Positions 1-8,460 are shown, counted from the stretch's first letter. The stretch is 64,000 nt of DNA from Salipaludibacillus daqingensis (GCF_029891575.1 NZ_JARZHF010000002.1:372001-436000), one strand, 5' to 3'. Numbers and translations: made by a program. Notes: generated from the sequence alone by a model not told the origin.

Positions 1-85
1 TATAAGTTATTTCTAATCTACCTTTCATAAAATCCACCCCTTATAATTATAAACTTCTTAGTTATCCTCCATTGGTATCATTGAA

Positions 86-220
86 AATGCATATTGTTCG
101 AGGAAGTGCATTATAGTTCCTCGGATATGCATTATAGTTCCTCGCATGTGCATTATAGTTCCCCGGATGTGCATTATAGAATCGAGTAAGTTTATTATAA
201 ACGTTCCAATGTGCATTATG
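86..220. repeat. 21-bp tandem repeat tract
   Basis: The core TGCATTATAG begins at 107, 128, 149 and 170, each exactly 21 bp apart. Degenerate copies keep the phase at 191 and 212 (TGCATTATG), and a shortened copy lies near 88. Unit tails vary (GTTCCTCGGATA, GTTCCTCGCATG, GTTCCCCGGATG). The rest of 1-346 is AT-rich and shows no recognisable gene. Function unknown; it belongs with the 21-bp tracts at 19011 and 25591. Confidence 0.85.
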
Positions 221-390
221 ACAATTTTCGACAAAGTTTAAGTTAAAGCACGAAAATTTAACAGAATATTCAGATTTAATAGTGGCATTTTTGTGTCGAG
301 GTGATAAACTAAAATTATCTCGTATGAGAAGGGAGGAATATTCATTTTGCAGTTCAGCAGCAGCTTATCGTCAACCTATAAGGAGGGAAT

Positions 391-1167
391 ATGACATCGG
401 AAAAAATTGCAGTAATAACTGGATCCGGTCAAGGTATAGGTAAAGGAATTGCGTTTAGGCTTGCAAAAGACGGTTTCACCGTTGTGATTAACGACATCGA
501 TGGGAATCTAGCAGAAGAAACAGCAAAGGAACTGCAAAATCACGGGTATGGGGCGCTCGCTATTCAAGGTGATGTAAGCAAAAAGAGTGATGTGTTTAAC
601 TTAGCAAAAGAGACAGTGGAGGCATACGGAAAAATCGACGTATTCATCAATAATGCTGGGATAGAACAAGTAAAACCGTTAGAAGAAGTAACGGAAGAGG
701 AATTAAAAAAAATATTTGATATTAATGTTTTTGGAGTGATTTACGGAATACAAGCAGCTACAGAACAAATGAAAAAACAAGAAGGCATTGGAAAAATAAT
801 TAACGCTTGTAGTATCGCAGGTCATAAAGGATTTGATATGCTTAGCGTTTATTCTGCAACCAAATTTTCTGTACGGGCGTTGACGCAAGCAGCAGCTCAA
901 GAACTTGCACCGCACCAGATAACAGTTAACTCCTATTGTCCAGGCATTGTTGGAACGGAAATGTGGGTTCGGATTGATAAAGAGATGGGGAAATATAGCG
1001 GAGCTGCAGAAGGAGAATCCTTTGCTGCATTTTCAAAAGCCATTGCTCTTGGAAGAACACAAGAGCCGGAAGATGTCGCTAATTTTGTCTCGTATTTGGC
1101 ATCGTCGGACTCAGATTATATGACAGGTCAATCAGTTATGATTGACGGTGGTGTTCTATTTTCATAA
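391..1167 (+). CDS. SDR oxidoreductase, diacetyl/acetoin reductase type (2,3-butanediol dehydrogenase)
   Basis: A 258-residue classical short-chain dehydrogenase of normal length. It has the nucleotide-binding TGSGQGIG (residues 10-17), NNAG (87-90), and catalytic Ser141 and YSATK (Tyr154, Lys158). The NACSIAGH stretch, the YCPGIVGTEMW segment and the SDYMTGQS-IDGG C-terminus are typical of the BudC/ButA group, which interconverts diacetyl, acetoin and 2,3-butanediol with NAD(H). The start is the ATG at 391 behind AAGGAGGG. A second SD (331-337) precedes a 15-codon reading frame overlapping this ATG. A terminator follows at 1182, so it is probably monocistronic. The subfamily call comes from sequence resemblance; the exact substrate is inference. 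Confidence 0.85.
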   Translation: MTSEKIAVITGSGQGIGKGIAFRLAKDGFTVVINDIDGNLAEETAKELQNHGYGALAIQGDVSKKSDVFNLAKETVEAYGKIDVFINNAGIEQVKPLEEVTEEELKKIFDINVFGVIYGIQAATEQMKKQEGIGKIINACSIAGHKGFDMLSVYSATKFSVRALTQAAAQELAPHQITVNSYCPGIVGTEMWVRIDKEMGKYSGAAEGESFAAFSKAIALGRTQEPEDVANFVSYLASSDSDYMTGQSVMIDGGVLFS

Positions 1168-1181
1168 AATATTTTATGAGG

Positions 1182-1214
1182 AGAATCCCTTTATGATATT
1201 TGGGATTCTTTTTT
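1182..1214 (+). terminator. Rho-independent terminator of the SDR gene
   Basis: Perfect 8-bp stem AGAATCCC (1182-1189) with GGGATTCT (1202-1209), followed by a run of T residues. Confidence 0.85.
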
Positions 1215-1249
1215 ATAAGTCGTACCTTAAGGAAAAAAGTTTCGGAAGA

Positions 1250-1345
1250 CCTCCACTCGCTTTCCTGCGGACGACCTATGAGCTTCCTCGGTCTCACTCC
1301 CTGTGTGATCTAACATGACTCGTTTTCCGCAGGACACAGCGTTTT
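1250..1345. repeat. GC-rich imperfect inverted-repeat element
   Basis: An island more GC-rich than its surroundings. TCCTGCGG (1263-1270) is complementary to CCGCAGGA (1327-1334), and CGCTTTCC and TTTTCCGC motifs sit near each end. It resembles the core of the element at 54260-54360 (shared CTCGCTTTCC, GCGGA, TTTTCCGCAGGA), so the two look like copies of one interspersed family. The rest of 1346-1517 shows no gene; a 62-codon reverse frame here is not supported by an SD. Confidence 0.6.
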
Positions 1346-1517
1346 GCAACTAGACATAATTCGCAACAGAGCAAAACCAACAGAGAAAAATCAGTCTCGT
1401 GGGCTCTTCCTCTTTCTTCGCAATATAAGGGCGCCTCTGCAAAGCCATAATCATCGATCATATTACGAAAATAGTCTCGCAAAGGAATTAAGCTAATCTA
1501 CCTCATTTTCATCATCA

Positions 1518-2111
1518 CTAATCTTCATTTTTTGCTTCTATAGTTATAATAAATCCACTGTTATACTCTTTCACTTGAACAATTGTGAATCCCGCTTTTT
1601 TGATCGTACTTAGCGAATCTCTGTTTAAATGGCAGCCATCACACATTCTTTTCCAAAGGGGAGTGATCCAATTCTGTAACTTAGCGAAGATTGAATGTGG
1701 CATTTGTACATGCTCTAAAAAGAGAATGTTACCGTTTGGCTTACATACTCTTTTTATTTCATATAACGCTTTATCCGGATCAGGTATTGTGCAGAGGACA
1801 AGAGTACCAACAACTGTATCAAAACTGTTATCTGCAAAAGGGAGTTCTTGTGCATCTGCATCCTTTACTTCAATAGAGACATGAGACTCTTTTGCTCGAC
1901 TAATGGACTGGTCCCTCATAACAGCTTTCGGTTCAATTGCGATTACTTTATCTGCATTTTTATACAAAGGGAAATTAAAGCCAGTCCCAGAACCAATTTC
2001 CAGAACTTCCCCAGTTGCTTTTTGGATGATTCCTTTTCTTAGCGCTCGAAACTTCAATCTTTCTAACGGTTTCATTAACGTATCATACATATGTGGTAAC
2101 CAATTCGGCAT
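1518..2111 (-). CDS. Class I SAM-dependent methyltransferase (UbiE/PmtA-like)
   Basis: 197 residues. The SAM-binding motif I reads LEIGSGTGFNFPLY (about 37-50), followed by the acidic ribose contact (VIAIEP), a motif near DADAQELPF and a post-motif CKPNGNILFLEH. This is the Methyltransf_11 fold, close to small lipid/quinone methyltransferases. The substrate cannot be read from the sequence. The C-terminal third has CDGCHLNRD, which is common in METTL7-like proteins. The start ATG follows GGAAGTAGGG. It is transcribed alone on the minus strand, downstream of the ydbC remnant and its terminator. Confidence 0.8.
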   Translation of the reverse strand: MPNWLPHMYDTLMKPLERLKFRALRKGIIQKATGEVLEIGSGTGFNFPLYKNADKVIAIEPKAVMRDQSISRAKESHVSIEVKDADAQELPFADNSFDTVVGTLVLCTIPDPDKALYEIKRVCKPNGNILFLEHVQMPHSIFAKLQNWITPLWKRMCDGCHLNRDSLSTIKKAGFTIVQVKEYNSGFIITIEAKNED

Positions 2112-2181
2112 CTTTTTCCCTACTTCCTAAACGTTATTTATTCGTATTTTCTACTGTATCATATCTCATTTTTTTGGTCTT

Positions 2182-2216
2182 ACAAAAAGCACAATCCAAA
2201 ATTATGGATTGTGCTT
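2182..2216 (-). terminator. Terminator downstream of the baeRF/ydbC-remnant unit
   Basis: AAGCACAATCC (2187-2197) pairs with GGATTGTGCTT (2206-2216). On the minus strand the stem is followed by TTTTTGT. Confidence 0.85.
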
Positions 2217-2228
2217 ACTAATACATTT

Positions 2229-2352
2229 TCACATTTCATCAAGAAGGACTTTTGCTTGTATACTTCTTCCTTGCTTAACGTCATTCCTTTTCCCATTTTT
2301 TCGTGATCAGGTGACCAGTCTCTGATGTCATATTTAGGTTCTCTTCCAATAT
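2229..2352 (-). pseudogene. Truncated, frameshifted ydbC (PC4/p15 coactivator-like) remnant
   Basis: Read on the minus strand, this stretch translates as GREPKYDIRDWSPDHEKMGK followed by GMTLSKEEVYK, which is the C-terminal half of the YdbC-type PC4 single-stranded-DNA-binding family. After EEVYK the frame shifts; the other frame gives KVLLDEM and a stop at 2229-2231, the expected family ending. The N-terminal half is missing: the remnant abuts the stop codon of the next gene upstream (2353). A terminator lies 13 bp beyond its stop. This looks like a gene cut by a deletion or insertion that placed the baeRF gene against its tail. Confidence 0.75.
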
Positions 2353-3489
2353 TTATCTAAAAACTGCAGCTACACCTGTTTCACTGGGCATTCTGTTTTT
2401 AGGGAGCACGACTAGATTCGCTTTTTTCTTGAAAGCTATCTCTGTTAAATCTCCAAGAACGTCACTATAATCATCGTCATTACTAGTTCCATTTTTAATT
2501 TCACCTGAAGTGTCATCAATTGTTCCAGGTATGATTCTATCATCCTCGATTAAAATAGACACTAACCGGTTTTCGATAGCTGCTTGTACAACTTCTTCTA
2601 AATGGTATGAACCGGACCCTTTTGCTTTTGCAGTTTCAAAAGCATCAATCAACTTTTTTGTCTTATCCAAATAAATCGGTTCAATAATCTCCCAAACTTT
2701 TTCAGTTAACTTATCTTTTTCCATTGAATCATATGCACCTTTTATACCTTCATTCATTAAAAAGGAATTATTACTTACTTTTTTGAACGGTCCATGATAC
2801 TCCTTTAATGCAACTAAAATAAGCGGGAGTTGAGATGATTTAGAATAATTTTCTAACACAAAGCGATCCACAAATCGGAAAAATTTCTCGGTGTCTTTAT
2901 CCAGTTCATCTTTTTTCCCACCATGACCGAAGTATTTTCCTCCCGGATCTCCAAAAGACCCTTTTGCTAAGTAAGGTTCCGTTCGTTGATCACCTAAAAC
3001 ATCCTCTTTTGTTCTTGGTATATCATTCGGAAGAGGAATTTCCCTAAATCCATATCTATTTCCTTCGAAAAGAGAGAAAGTGTTTCTGTTTATCCCTAAC
3101 AACTGATACTGATCTGCTGATTGGAAAACTCTAATAAGAGGGCTAATATGAAGTCGGTCTGCTACTATAGCCAGTTCTTTAACAGGTCTTTCAATTTTAT
3201 AAACAACACAGGTCGATTCCGTAGCATAAATAGCTAACCCTTCAGAAATCGTGCGCCAAAATTCTTTATCTTTTGCTATTTGATTAAAAGGTTTCATTAA
3301 ACTTTTAAAATTACTATTTGGATAGGAATCCTTTAAAGAAGATTCAATCTTGCGAGTTAATCGTTTGAACACAATTGGATCTTGTTTATTCCCAGGAGAA
3401 AACTTATGAGTCGGTTGGTAAAGTGAGATAAACGGAGCTGCCTTTTCAAACATAATTTCATGTGGAAACTCTTTTACGATTTCATACAT
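2353..3489 (-). CDS. baeRF-family (bacterial archaeo-eukaryotic release factor-like) protein
   Basis: 378 residues. The ending NLVVLPKNRMPSETGVAAVFR, the GHGGKKDELDKDTEKFFRFVDR segment and the acidic loop before DYSDVLGDLTEIAF match the baeRF superfamily, bacterial proteins related to the eRF1/Pelota core. They are proposed to act on ribosomes or tRNA, but their biochemical role is not established. No catalytic GGQ motif is seen. The start ATG follows GGAGGCG at 8 nt. It stands alone; its 3-prime end touches the ydbC remnant. Family assignment is from remembered motifs, and function is open. Confidence 0.6.
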   Translation of the reverse strand: MYEIVKEFPHEIMFEKAAPFISLYQPTHKFSPGNKQDPIVFKRLTRKIESSLKDSYPNSNFKSLMKPFNQIAKDKEFWRTISEGLAIYATESTCVVYKIERPVKELAIVADRLHISPLIRVFQSADQYQLLGINRNTFSLFEGNRYGFREIPLPNDIPRTKEDVLGDQRTEPYLAKGSFGDPGGKYFGHGGKKDELDKDTEKFFRFVDRFVLENYSKSSQLPLILVALKEYHGPFKKVSNNSFLMNEGIKGAYDSMEKDKLTEKVWEIIEPIYLDKTKKLIDAFETAKAKGSGSYHLEEVVQAAIENRLVSILIEDDRIIPGTIDDTSGEIKNGTSNDDDYSDVLGDLTEIAFKKKANLVVLPKNRMPSETGVAAVFR

Positions 3490-3593
3490 ATCATAACGCC
3501 TCCATTCAAATTATCGACATGCTTTGTCCTACTTTCCTACCGCTACCAGTCTCCTTTCTGAAAAAATTCTATCTTTGTTTCATGGAGCCTCAA

Positions 3594-3634
3594 AGGAATA
3601 AAAGTAAAGGTAGACCCTCTTTACTTTTATTCCT
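3594..3634. repeat. Perfect 16-bp inverted repeat
   Basis: AGGAATAAAAGTAAAG (3594-3609) is exactly complementary to 3619-3634, with a 9-nt loop. It lies in the 360-bp gap 3490-3849, between the ABC exporter terminator and the baeRF promoter region. There is no T-tract typical of a terminator for either neighbour; it could be an operator or a small-RNA stem. Nothing else is recognised in the gap. Confidence 0.7.
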
Positions 3635-3806
3635 AGTATTCAAACCCTATATCATTCAATTATACAATATATTCCTAGATATGCGCTTTATTTTTCAGTT
3701 AATTTCCTTTAACTAGTTTTTTATCATTTGATAACTTATCTAAAGTACGTTAAATATTTCTTTGTTCTTCATCATATATCAACCATTCCTGAGAAAATTG
3801 ATTAAT

Positions 3807-3833
3807 CCCCTTGTTCAATGAAAGAACAAGGGG
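3807..3833 (-). terminator. Likely terminator of the ABC exporter operon
   Basis: CCCCTTGTTC (3807-3816) pairs with GAACAAGGGG (3824-3833), 16 bp after the permease stop. The minus-strand T-tract is weak (ATTAATCAATTTTC). Confidence 0.65.
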
Positions 3834-3849
3834 TTGAAACGTATTATCA

Positions 3850-5451
3850 TTATCCTTCAATATCTCGTTTATTAAATCCAATAAAACCAATGATCATTAA
3901 TCCTACTGCCAAGATAGTTAAAACGAATAGTGGCATAAACGTTACAGTTTCAATCGGAGCATTGGCAATGTGACCGAATGGAGAAAGTTTGCCTACCCAA
4001 TCATCAAATTGAAACAAACCACCTAAATATAAAACAAGGAATGAGTATAACACGTATATCCAATTAAAGTTAGTCATCCTTGGTAAAAATCCAATAAGAA
4101 CAACTGAAATCCCAATCATCACTAACATTGCTGGAAAATATGCCATCGTTGCGCCATAAACCATTCCGAAAGATAGCCCTTCTTCCATAACTGTGTTTCC
4201 TGAAGACCATAGACCAATTGCTGAAAGGGACAGCATCACCAATCCATTAAAGACCGCTATCATCAAGTATGCTCCCATAAGTTGTGTACGCGATACAGAT
4301 CTTCCAAGTAATTGTTCGAGCCGTCCTTTTTTTTCTTCTCCACGTAATTTATTTATTGCCATGAGAGCTGGAATCGTTGATGCGAGAGACATCACGATGA
4401 TCAACATGGGAATGAATTGGTCTACAATTGAAAAACCTTCCACTTGCACTAACATTTGTTCATACATGTCATTTCCATCAAAAAATGATTCTAAATCACC
4501 GAAAATCGAGCCGTAAGAAGCTCCTAATACAAACAAACCTATTGCCCATGCAATAATTCCGGTTCTCTGAAGCCTTGATGCAAGACCTAATGGACTTTGT
4601 AAATATCGAGACGCATAACTTCTACCTGGTTTCGAAGGTAAAAACCCTCTTTCCAAGTCACGTACCGCGTTTAAATAGTTTGCAGCAATAAATAAGACGA
4701 AAGTAACGAGGACCATTAATAAAATAGGTCCCCAGTTGTTTGACGTATATGCTTCTGTTTTTGTCACCCAACCTAAAGGAGAAAGCCAAGATAGCGTTTC
4801 ATTACTAACATCTGTAATCGCACGAAACAGATAAGCGATAAGTAATACAGCGATAGACATTCCAATTGTTCCACGAGCATTTTCCGAAAGTTGAGCAAAG
4901 ACAGCAGTCACTCCGGCAAAAACAAGCCCAGTTCCTCCTAAAGCAGCGCCATAAAGTAATGATCCACCTAAGTCCATACTTTCAATCCCAAGAGCATACA
5001 AACCAAAACCTATGATTAACGCTAAAGCAATACTCGTGCCACTTATGACGATTAACGAAGCATTTAAGTAAGACAGACGTCCTGCTGGTAAGGATCGAAC
5101 CATTTCAATGCGGCCATCTTCTTCATCTGCTCTTGTATGCCTAGTCACAAGTAAAATACTCATTAACCCAACAATCGCTGCTGTCATCAGTAACATTTGA
5201 TGAGTTGTCATGGCACCTACCGTATAATTCGTCAAGTCACCCGGTCCCACCATCGCTGTCATAGCAGGGTTTGCCATCGTTTCAGCCATCGCATCTCTTT
5301 CTTGCTGAGATCCATATAAATCCCTAAACGCTATAGGAACAATAATTGTGAAAAAGCTTAGTCCAAATAACCATAATGGAATCCGGATACGATCCAACCG
5401 AAGAATAAAACGCGAAAGATGTCCTGTTTTGGCCATTAAATTCTTTGCCAT
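3850..5451 (-). CDS. ABC-2 type exporter permease (polyketide/tetronasin exporter family)
   Basis: 533 residues, two similar halves of about six membrane segments each, separated by a hydrophilic stretch (about 265-295). The sequence DEEDGRIEMVRSLPAGRLSY after the third membrane segment, and the matching EEKKGRLEQLLGRSVSRTQL in the second half, is the conserved cytosolic loop of the TnrB3/TetB-type permeases annotated as exporters of polyketide antibiotics. It pairs with the ATPase gene, whose stop overlaps this ATG by one base (TAATG), so the two are translationally coupled. The likely role is drug or metabolite efflux controlled by the divergent TetR gene; the natural substrate is unknown. 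Confidence 0.8.
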   Translation of the reverse strand: MAKNLMAKTGHLSRFILRLDRIRIPLWLFGLSFFTIIVPIAFRDLYGSQQERDAMAETMANPAMTAMVGPGDLTNYTVGAMTTHQMLLMTAAIVGLMSILLVTRHTRADEEDGRIEMVRSLPAGRLSYLNASLIVISGTSIALALIIGFGLYALGIESMDLGGSLLYGAALGGTGLVFAGVTAVFAQLSENARGTIGMSIAVLLIAYLFRAITDVSNETLSWLSPLGWVTKTEAYTSNNWGPILLMVLVTFVLFIAANYLNAVRDLERGFLPSKPGRSYASRYLQSPLGLASRLQRTGIIAWAIGLFVLGASYGSIFGDLESFFDGNDMYEQMLVQVEGFSIVDQFIPMLIIVMSLASTIPALMAINKLRGEEKKGRLEQLLGRSVSRTQLMGAYLMIAVFNGLVMLSLSAIGLWSSGNTVMEEGLSFGMVYGATMAYFPAMLVMIGISVVLIGFLPRMTNFNWIYVLYSFLVLYLGGLFQFDDWVGKLSPFGHIANAPIETVTFMPLFVLTILAVGLMIIGFIGFNKRDIEG

Positions 5452-6368
5452 TAGTTTGCACCTCCCACTCCTGAATCTACAGATGTCGCTTTTCCTTCAT
5501 AATGTCGCATAAATAACGTTTCCAATGTTGGAGGGGCGCTTTCTAGTTTTAAAATTCCGAAAGAACTAATATGTTTCATCACATTATCTAATTCATTTGT
5601 GTCTACTTGGAATAATAGCCCTTGATCAGTGCCTTCTACTTCATGAACCCCTTTTACTTTTTCTAATGAAGTAATTTTCTGTTTCGTCTCCACAAGAATC
5701 TGCGTACGAGTCAAGTGACGAAGCTCATTCAACGTTCCAGTTTCAATGATACTCCCTTCACGAATAATCGCCACTTTATCACATAATTTCTCTACTTCTG
5801 ATAAGATATGGCTCGATAAAAGGACACTTTTCCCTTGCTTTTTTATGTCCATCACACATTCTTGGAATACTTGTTCCATCAATGGATCCAATCCTGATGT
5901 CGGTTCATCTAATATATAGAGATCTGCATCAGAGGAAAAAGCAGCAATTAATGCAACCTTTTGGCGATTTCCTTTAGAATATGTGCGACATTTTTTCGTT
6001 GGATCTAAATCAAATCTATTAATTAACTCTTCTCTTCTACTTTTATTGTTCGTTCCTCGTAATTTCACAAAGAGATCTATTACTTCTCCACCAGTTAAAT
6101 TTGGCCATAAATTAACGTCTCCAGGCACATATGCCACTCGTTTATGAATTTCCACAGCATCATCCCATGCATCTTTTTCGAAAATCTTTACCGAGCCATC
6201 CGTCGCCTTCAATATCCCAAGCAAAACTCGTATTGTCGTTGATTTACCAGCACCATTTGGACCAATAAATCCAAAAATTTCGCCACTATTAACTTCTAAG
6301 TTCACACGATCTAAAGCTGTGAATTTACCAAATTTTTTCGTTAAATTGGTTATTTTCACCATACTCAT
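5451..6368 (-). CDS. ABC exporter ATP-binding protein
   Basis: 305 residues. It has Walker A GPNGAGKST (about 36-44), a Q-loop region, signature YSKGNRQKVAL in place of the canonical LSGGQ, Walker B DLYILDEPTSGLDP and the switch SSH. The DEPTSGLDP and C-terminal extension of about 90 residues (LETLFMRHYEG) are typical of DrrA/CcmA-type drug-export ATPases. It is the first gene of a two-gene operon with the permease, and it reads away from the TetR gene. The SD is GGAGGAAATAG before the ATG. Confidence 0.9.
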   Translation of the reverse strand: MSMVKITNLTKKFGKFTALDRVNLEVNSGEIFGFIGPNGAGKSTTIRVLLGILKATDGSVKIFEKDAWDDAVEIHKRVAYVPGDVNLWPNLTGGEVIDLFVKLRGTNNKSRREELINRFDLDPTKKCRTYSKGNRQKVALIAAFSSDADLYILDEPTSGLDPLMEQVFQECVMDIKKQGKSVLLSSHILSEVEKLCDKVAIIREGSIIETGTLNELRHLTRTQILVETKQKITSLEKVKGVHEVEGTDQGLLFQVDTNELDNVMKHISSFGILKLESAPPTLETLFMRHYEGKATSVDSGVGGAN

Positions 6369-6398
6369 ATCTATTTCCTCCTCCGTTTACATACTAAG

Positions 6399-6430
6399 AT
6401 ATGAAATTTATATATCTATATATTTCATAT
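6399..6430. promoter_or_regulatory. Candidate TetR operator between divergent regulator and exporter genes
   Basis: Perfect inverted arms ATATGAAAT (6399-6407) and ATTTCATAT (6422-6430) around an AT-rich centre, in the 156-bp divergent region. A second small palindrome TGTTTTGAAACA lies at 6458-6469. Either could be bound by the adjacent TetR protein and control both promoters. This is inferred from position and symmetry only. Confidence 0.5.
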
Positions 6431-6524
6431 TATACAATAAATCGATCTATTGCAATATGTTTTGAAACAATGTATTTGTTTTATTTCATATTTTTTATTA
6501 CACTTAACGTGAGGTGAAAGAAAA

Positions 6525-7112
6525 ATGGATGGATTCGAACGACGTCGAGAACTTAAAAAAGCAGAAATCTTACAAGCATCATTAGATCTATTCATGGTAC
6601 ATGGGGTACAAAAGGTATCTATTTCAGAAATCGCTGCAAAAGCAAATGTATCCCAGGTAACGATTTATAATTATTTTCAAAGCAAACAAAATTTAATTGA
6701 TGAGACGATTGTATATTATGTTGATAAATCTTGGGACGAGGGTGTCGAAATTCTTGAAAGTAACTTGCCTTTTCCAGAAAAGATTAAGCAACTAATTTTT
6801 AATAAAAAAGAAGCCGCAGATAATATTCATGAAGATTTTTATTTTTATTTTATGAAGGAATACAATTCTGGGTTGAGTTATATTGAAGAAGTTTATCAGA
6901 AAGATGCCATTCCTAGACTAATTAATTTCTTTAATGAAGGAAAAGAAGAAGGATATATTGATCCAAACTTATCAAACGAGGCCATTTTGCTGTATTTTCA
7001 AATCTTAAAGGATTCCATGCAACGAGAAGATATTTATGAAAAAATCTTACCGTTTACAGAAGATATTACGAAAATTTTGTTTTATGGTATTGCAGGAAAC
7101 CGTGAGAAATAA
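6525..7112 (+). CDS. TetR/AcrR-family transcriptional regulator
   Basis: 195 residues. The N-terminal helix-turn-helix is clear: ILQASLDLFMVHGVQKVSIS (about 15-34) then EIAAKANVSQVTIYNYF, the standard TetR signature. The C-terminal ligand domain is unspecific in sequence and rich in aromatic and acidic residues. The start ATG follows GAGGTGAAAG. Placed divergently from the ABC exporter, it most probably represses the exporter and itself. An inverted-repeat terminator follows at 7120. Confidence 0.88.
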   Translation: MDGFERRRELKKAEILQASLDLFMVHGVQKVSISEIAAKANVSQVTIYNYFQSKQNLIDETIVYYVDKSWDEGVEILESNLPFPEKIKQLIFNKKEAADNIHEDFYFYFMKEYNSGLSYIEEVYQKDAIPRLINFFNEGKEEGYIDPNLSNEAILLYFQILKDSMQREDIYEKILPFTEDITKILFYGIAGNREK

Positions 7113-7119
7113 TGAAGGT

Positions 7120-7169
7120 GAACGAAGAGCGATACAGCTTGCTTGGTTTGCAAAGCTTTTCGTTCTTTT
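7120..7169 (+). terminator. Terminator after the TetR gene
   Basis: GAACGAA (7120-7126) pairs with TTCGTTC (7159-7165), extended by AGC/GCT, and is followed by TTTT. Confidence 0.65.
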
Positions 7170-7202
7170 ACGTTATTCGTAGGGATTAATAATCCTTTTC
7201 TG

Positions 7203-8342
7203 TCATGAATTCCTTGCTATTTTCCACAATCGAGCGATATTTTTCGATAGGACAAACGTATTCTCATAAGCATCTTCAAGTGCTTCATCCAAACTCATGG
7301 CAGAAGGAGTGATTGAAAATAAAGCATCCATCCCTTCGTCATATAAATCATCCCCATCCATTTGCAAACTTCCTGCTATAGCAATAACGGGTTTTTTATA
7401 TTTTTTAGCTAATCTAGCTACGCCAACTGGCGTTTTGCCAAAAGCAGTTTGGCCGTCAATTTTACCTTCCCCAGTAATCACAAGGTCAGCTAGCATAATC
7501 TTCTCCTCTAACTTTGTAGCTTTTATTATCATCTCAATGCCAGGTATAAGCTTCGCTGAACAAAAGGCTAGAAGTCCCGCACCTAAACCACCTGCCGCTC
7601 CAGCACCGGCAACATCCATTACTGAGATGTTCAAATGCGATTCAATCAAATCACCAAAATGAGTTAAATTACGATCGAGAGAAGAAACCATCTCTTCATC
7701 CGCTCCTTTTTGAGGTCCATAAATGGCTGAAGCACCTGTTGGTCCAGTTAAAGGATTAGTCACATCACATGCAATTTCCATGTCTACCTTTAGTAAAGAT
7801 GGGTGGAGGTTAGAGAAATCAATGGATCGAATGAGGTGAAGTTGTCCTCCTCCCCACTTTATTTGTCGCTGCTTTTCATTTAATAGTTTAACTCCTAAAG
7901 CTTGAGCCATTCCAGCTCCTCCATCATTTGTAGCACTTCCTCCAATGCCGAGAATGACCTTGTCAACGTTGTGTTGGAGTGCAGCTAAAATTAATTCCCC
8001 CGTTCCATAAGTCGTTGTCACAAGTGGGTTTCGCTTATCTAATGGTACTAGATGCAACCCTGATGCTTCAGCCATTTCAATTACAGCTGTTTTTCCATCT
8101 CCAAGAATTCCGTAAGTCGCTTTTACTCTTTCACCTAGGGGACCTGTTACTTCTTTTTGATAAATCTTCCCGTTTGTTGCATGAACTAACGATGAGACAG
8201 TACCTTCCCCCCCATCAGCCAAGGGGACTTTTACAAACGTACACTGTGAATCTTCTTCTTTCCATCCCTTTTCAATGGCTTCTGCAACTTCGATGGACGT
8301 TAAGCTTTCTTTAAATGAATCTGGTGCAATGACTATATTCAT
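7203..8342 (-). CDS. glxK: Glycerate kinase (GlxK/GarK family)
   Basis: 379 residues, the usual length for the type I glycerate kinase family, which phosphorylates D-glycerate. It begins MNIVIAPDSFKESLTS, and the family motifs ADGGEGT (about 43-49), ILGIGGSATNDGGAGMAQALG (about 130-150) and VITGEGKIDGQTAFGKTP are all present. It is transcribed alone; the SD GGGAGGCGG precedes the ATG. No glyoxylate or glucarate genes are adjacent, so its upstream pathway is not shown. Whether the product is 2- or 3-phosphoglycerate cannot be told from sequence. Confidence 0.92.
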   Translation of the reverse strand: MNIVIAPDSFKESLTSIEVAEAIEKGWKEEDSQCTFVKVPLADGGEGTVSSLVHATNGKIYQKEVTGPLGERVKATYGILGDGKTAVIEMAEASGLHLVPLDKRNPLVTTTYGTGELILAALQHNVDKVILGIGGSATNDGGAGMAQALGVKLLNEKQRQIKWGGGQLHLIRSIDFSNLHPSLLKVDMEIACDVTNPLTGPTGASAIYGPQKGADEEMVSSLDRNLTHFGDLIESHLNISVMDVAGAGAAGGLGAGLLAFCSAKLIPGIEMIIKATKLEEKIMLADLVITGEGKIDGQTAFGKTPVGVARLAKKYKKPVIAIAGSLQMDGDDLYDEGMDALFSITPSAMSLDEALEDAYENTFVLSKNIARLWKIARNS

Positions 8343-8420
8343 CTATGCCGCCTCCCTAGACTTTTATCTGATGGATCCAAATTGAAATACTAAAAAAAGC
8401 TATAATTAAATATAATGAAA

Positions 8421-8453
8421 AAGCAACCGACCTTAAAGAACGACCGATTGCTT
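8421..8453 (-). terminator. Terminator at the end of the decayed rsbQ/GGDEF region
   Basis: AAGCAACCG (8421-8429) pairs, with one G-U, with CGATTGCTT (8445-8453). On the minus strand the stem is followed by TTTTTC. It may now end transcripts of the thiamine operon. Confidence 0.65.
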
Positions 8454-8460
8454 TATATAT

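Noticed and set aside
1294-1482. 62-codon reverse ORF
   Set aside because: It overlaps the GC-rich repeat, has no SD and looks like chance.
3462-3716. 84-codon plus-strand ORF
   Set aside because: It lacks an SD and spans the inverted repeat and the baeRF promoter.
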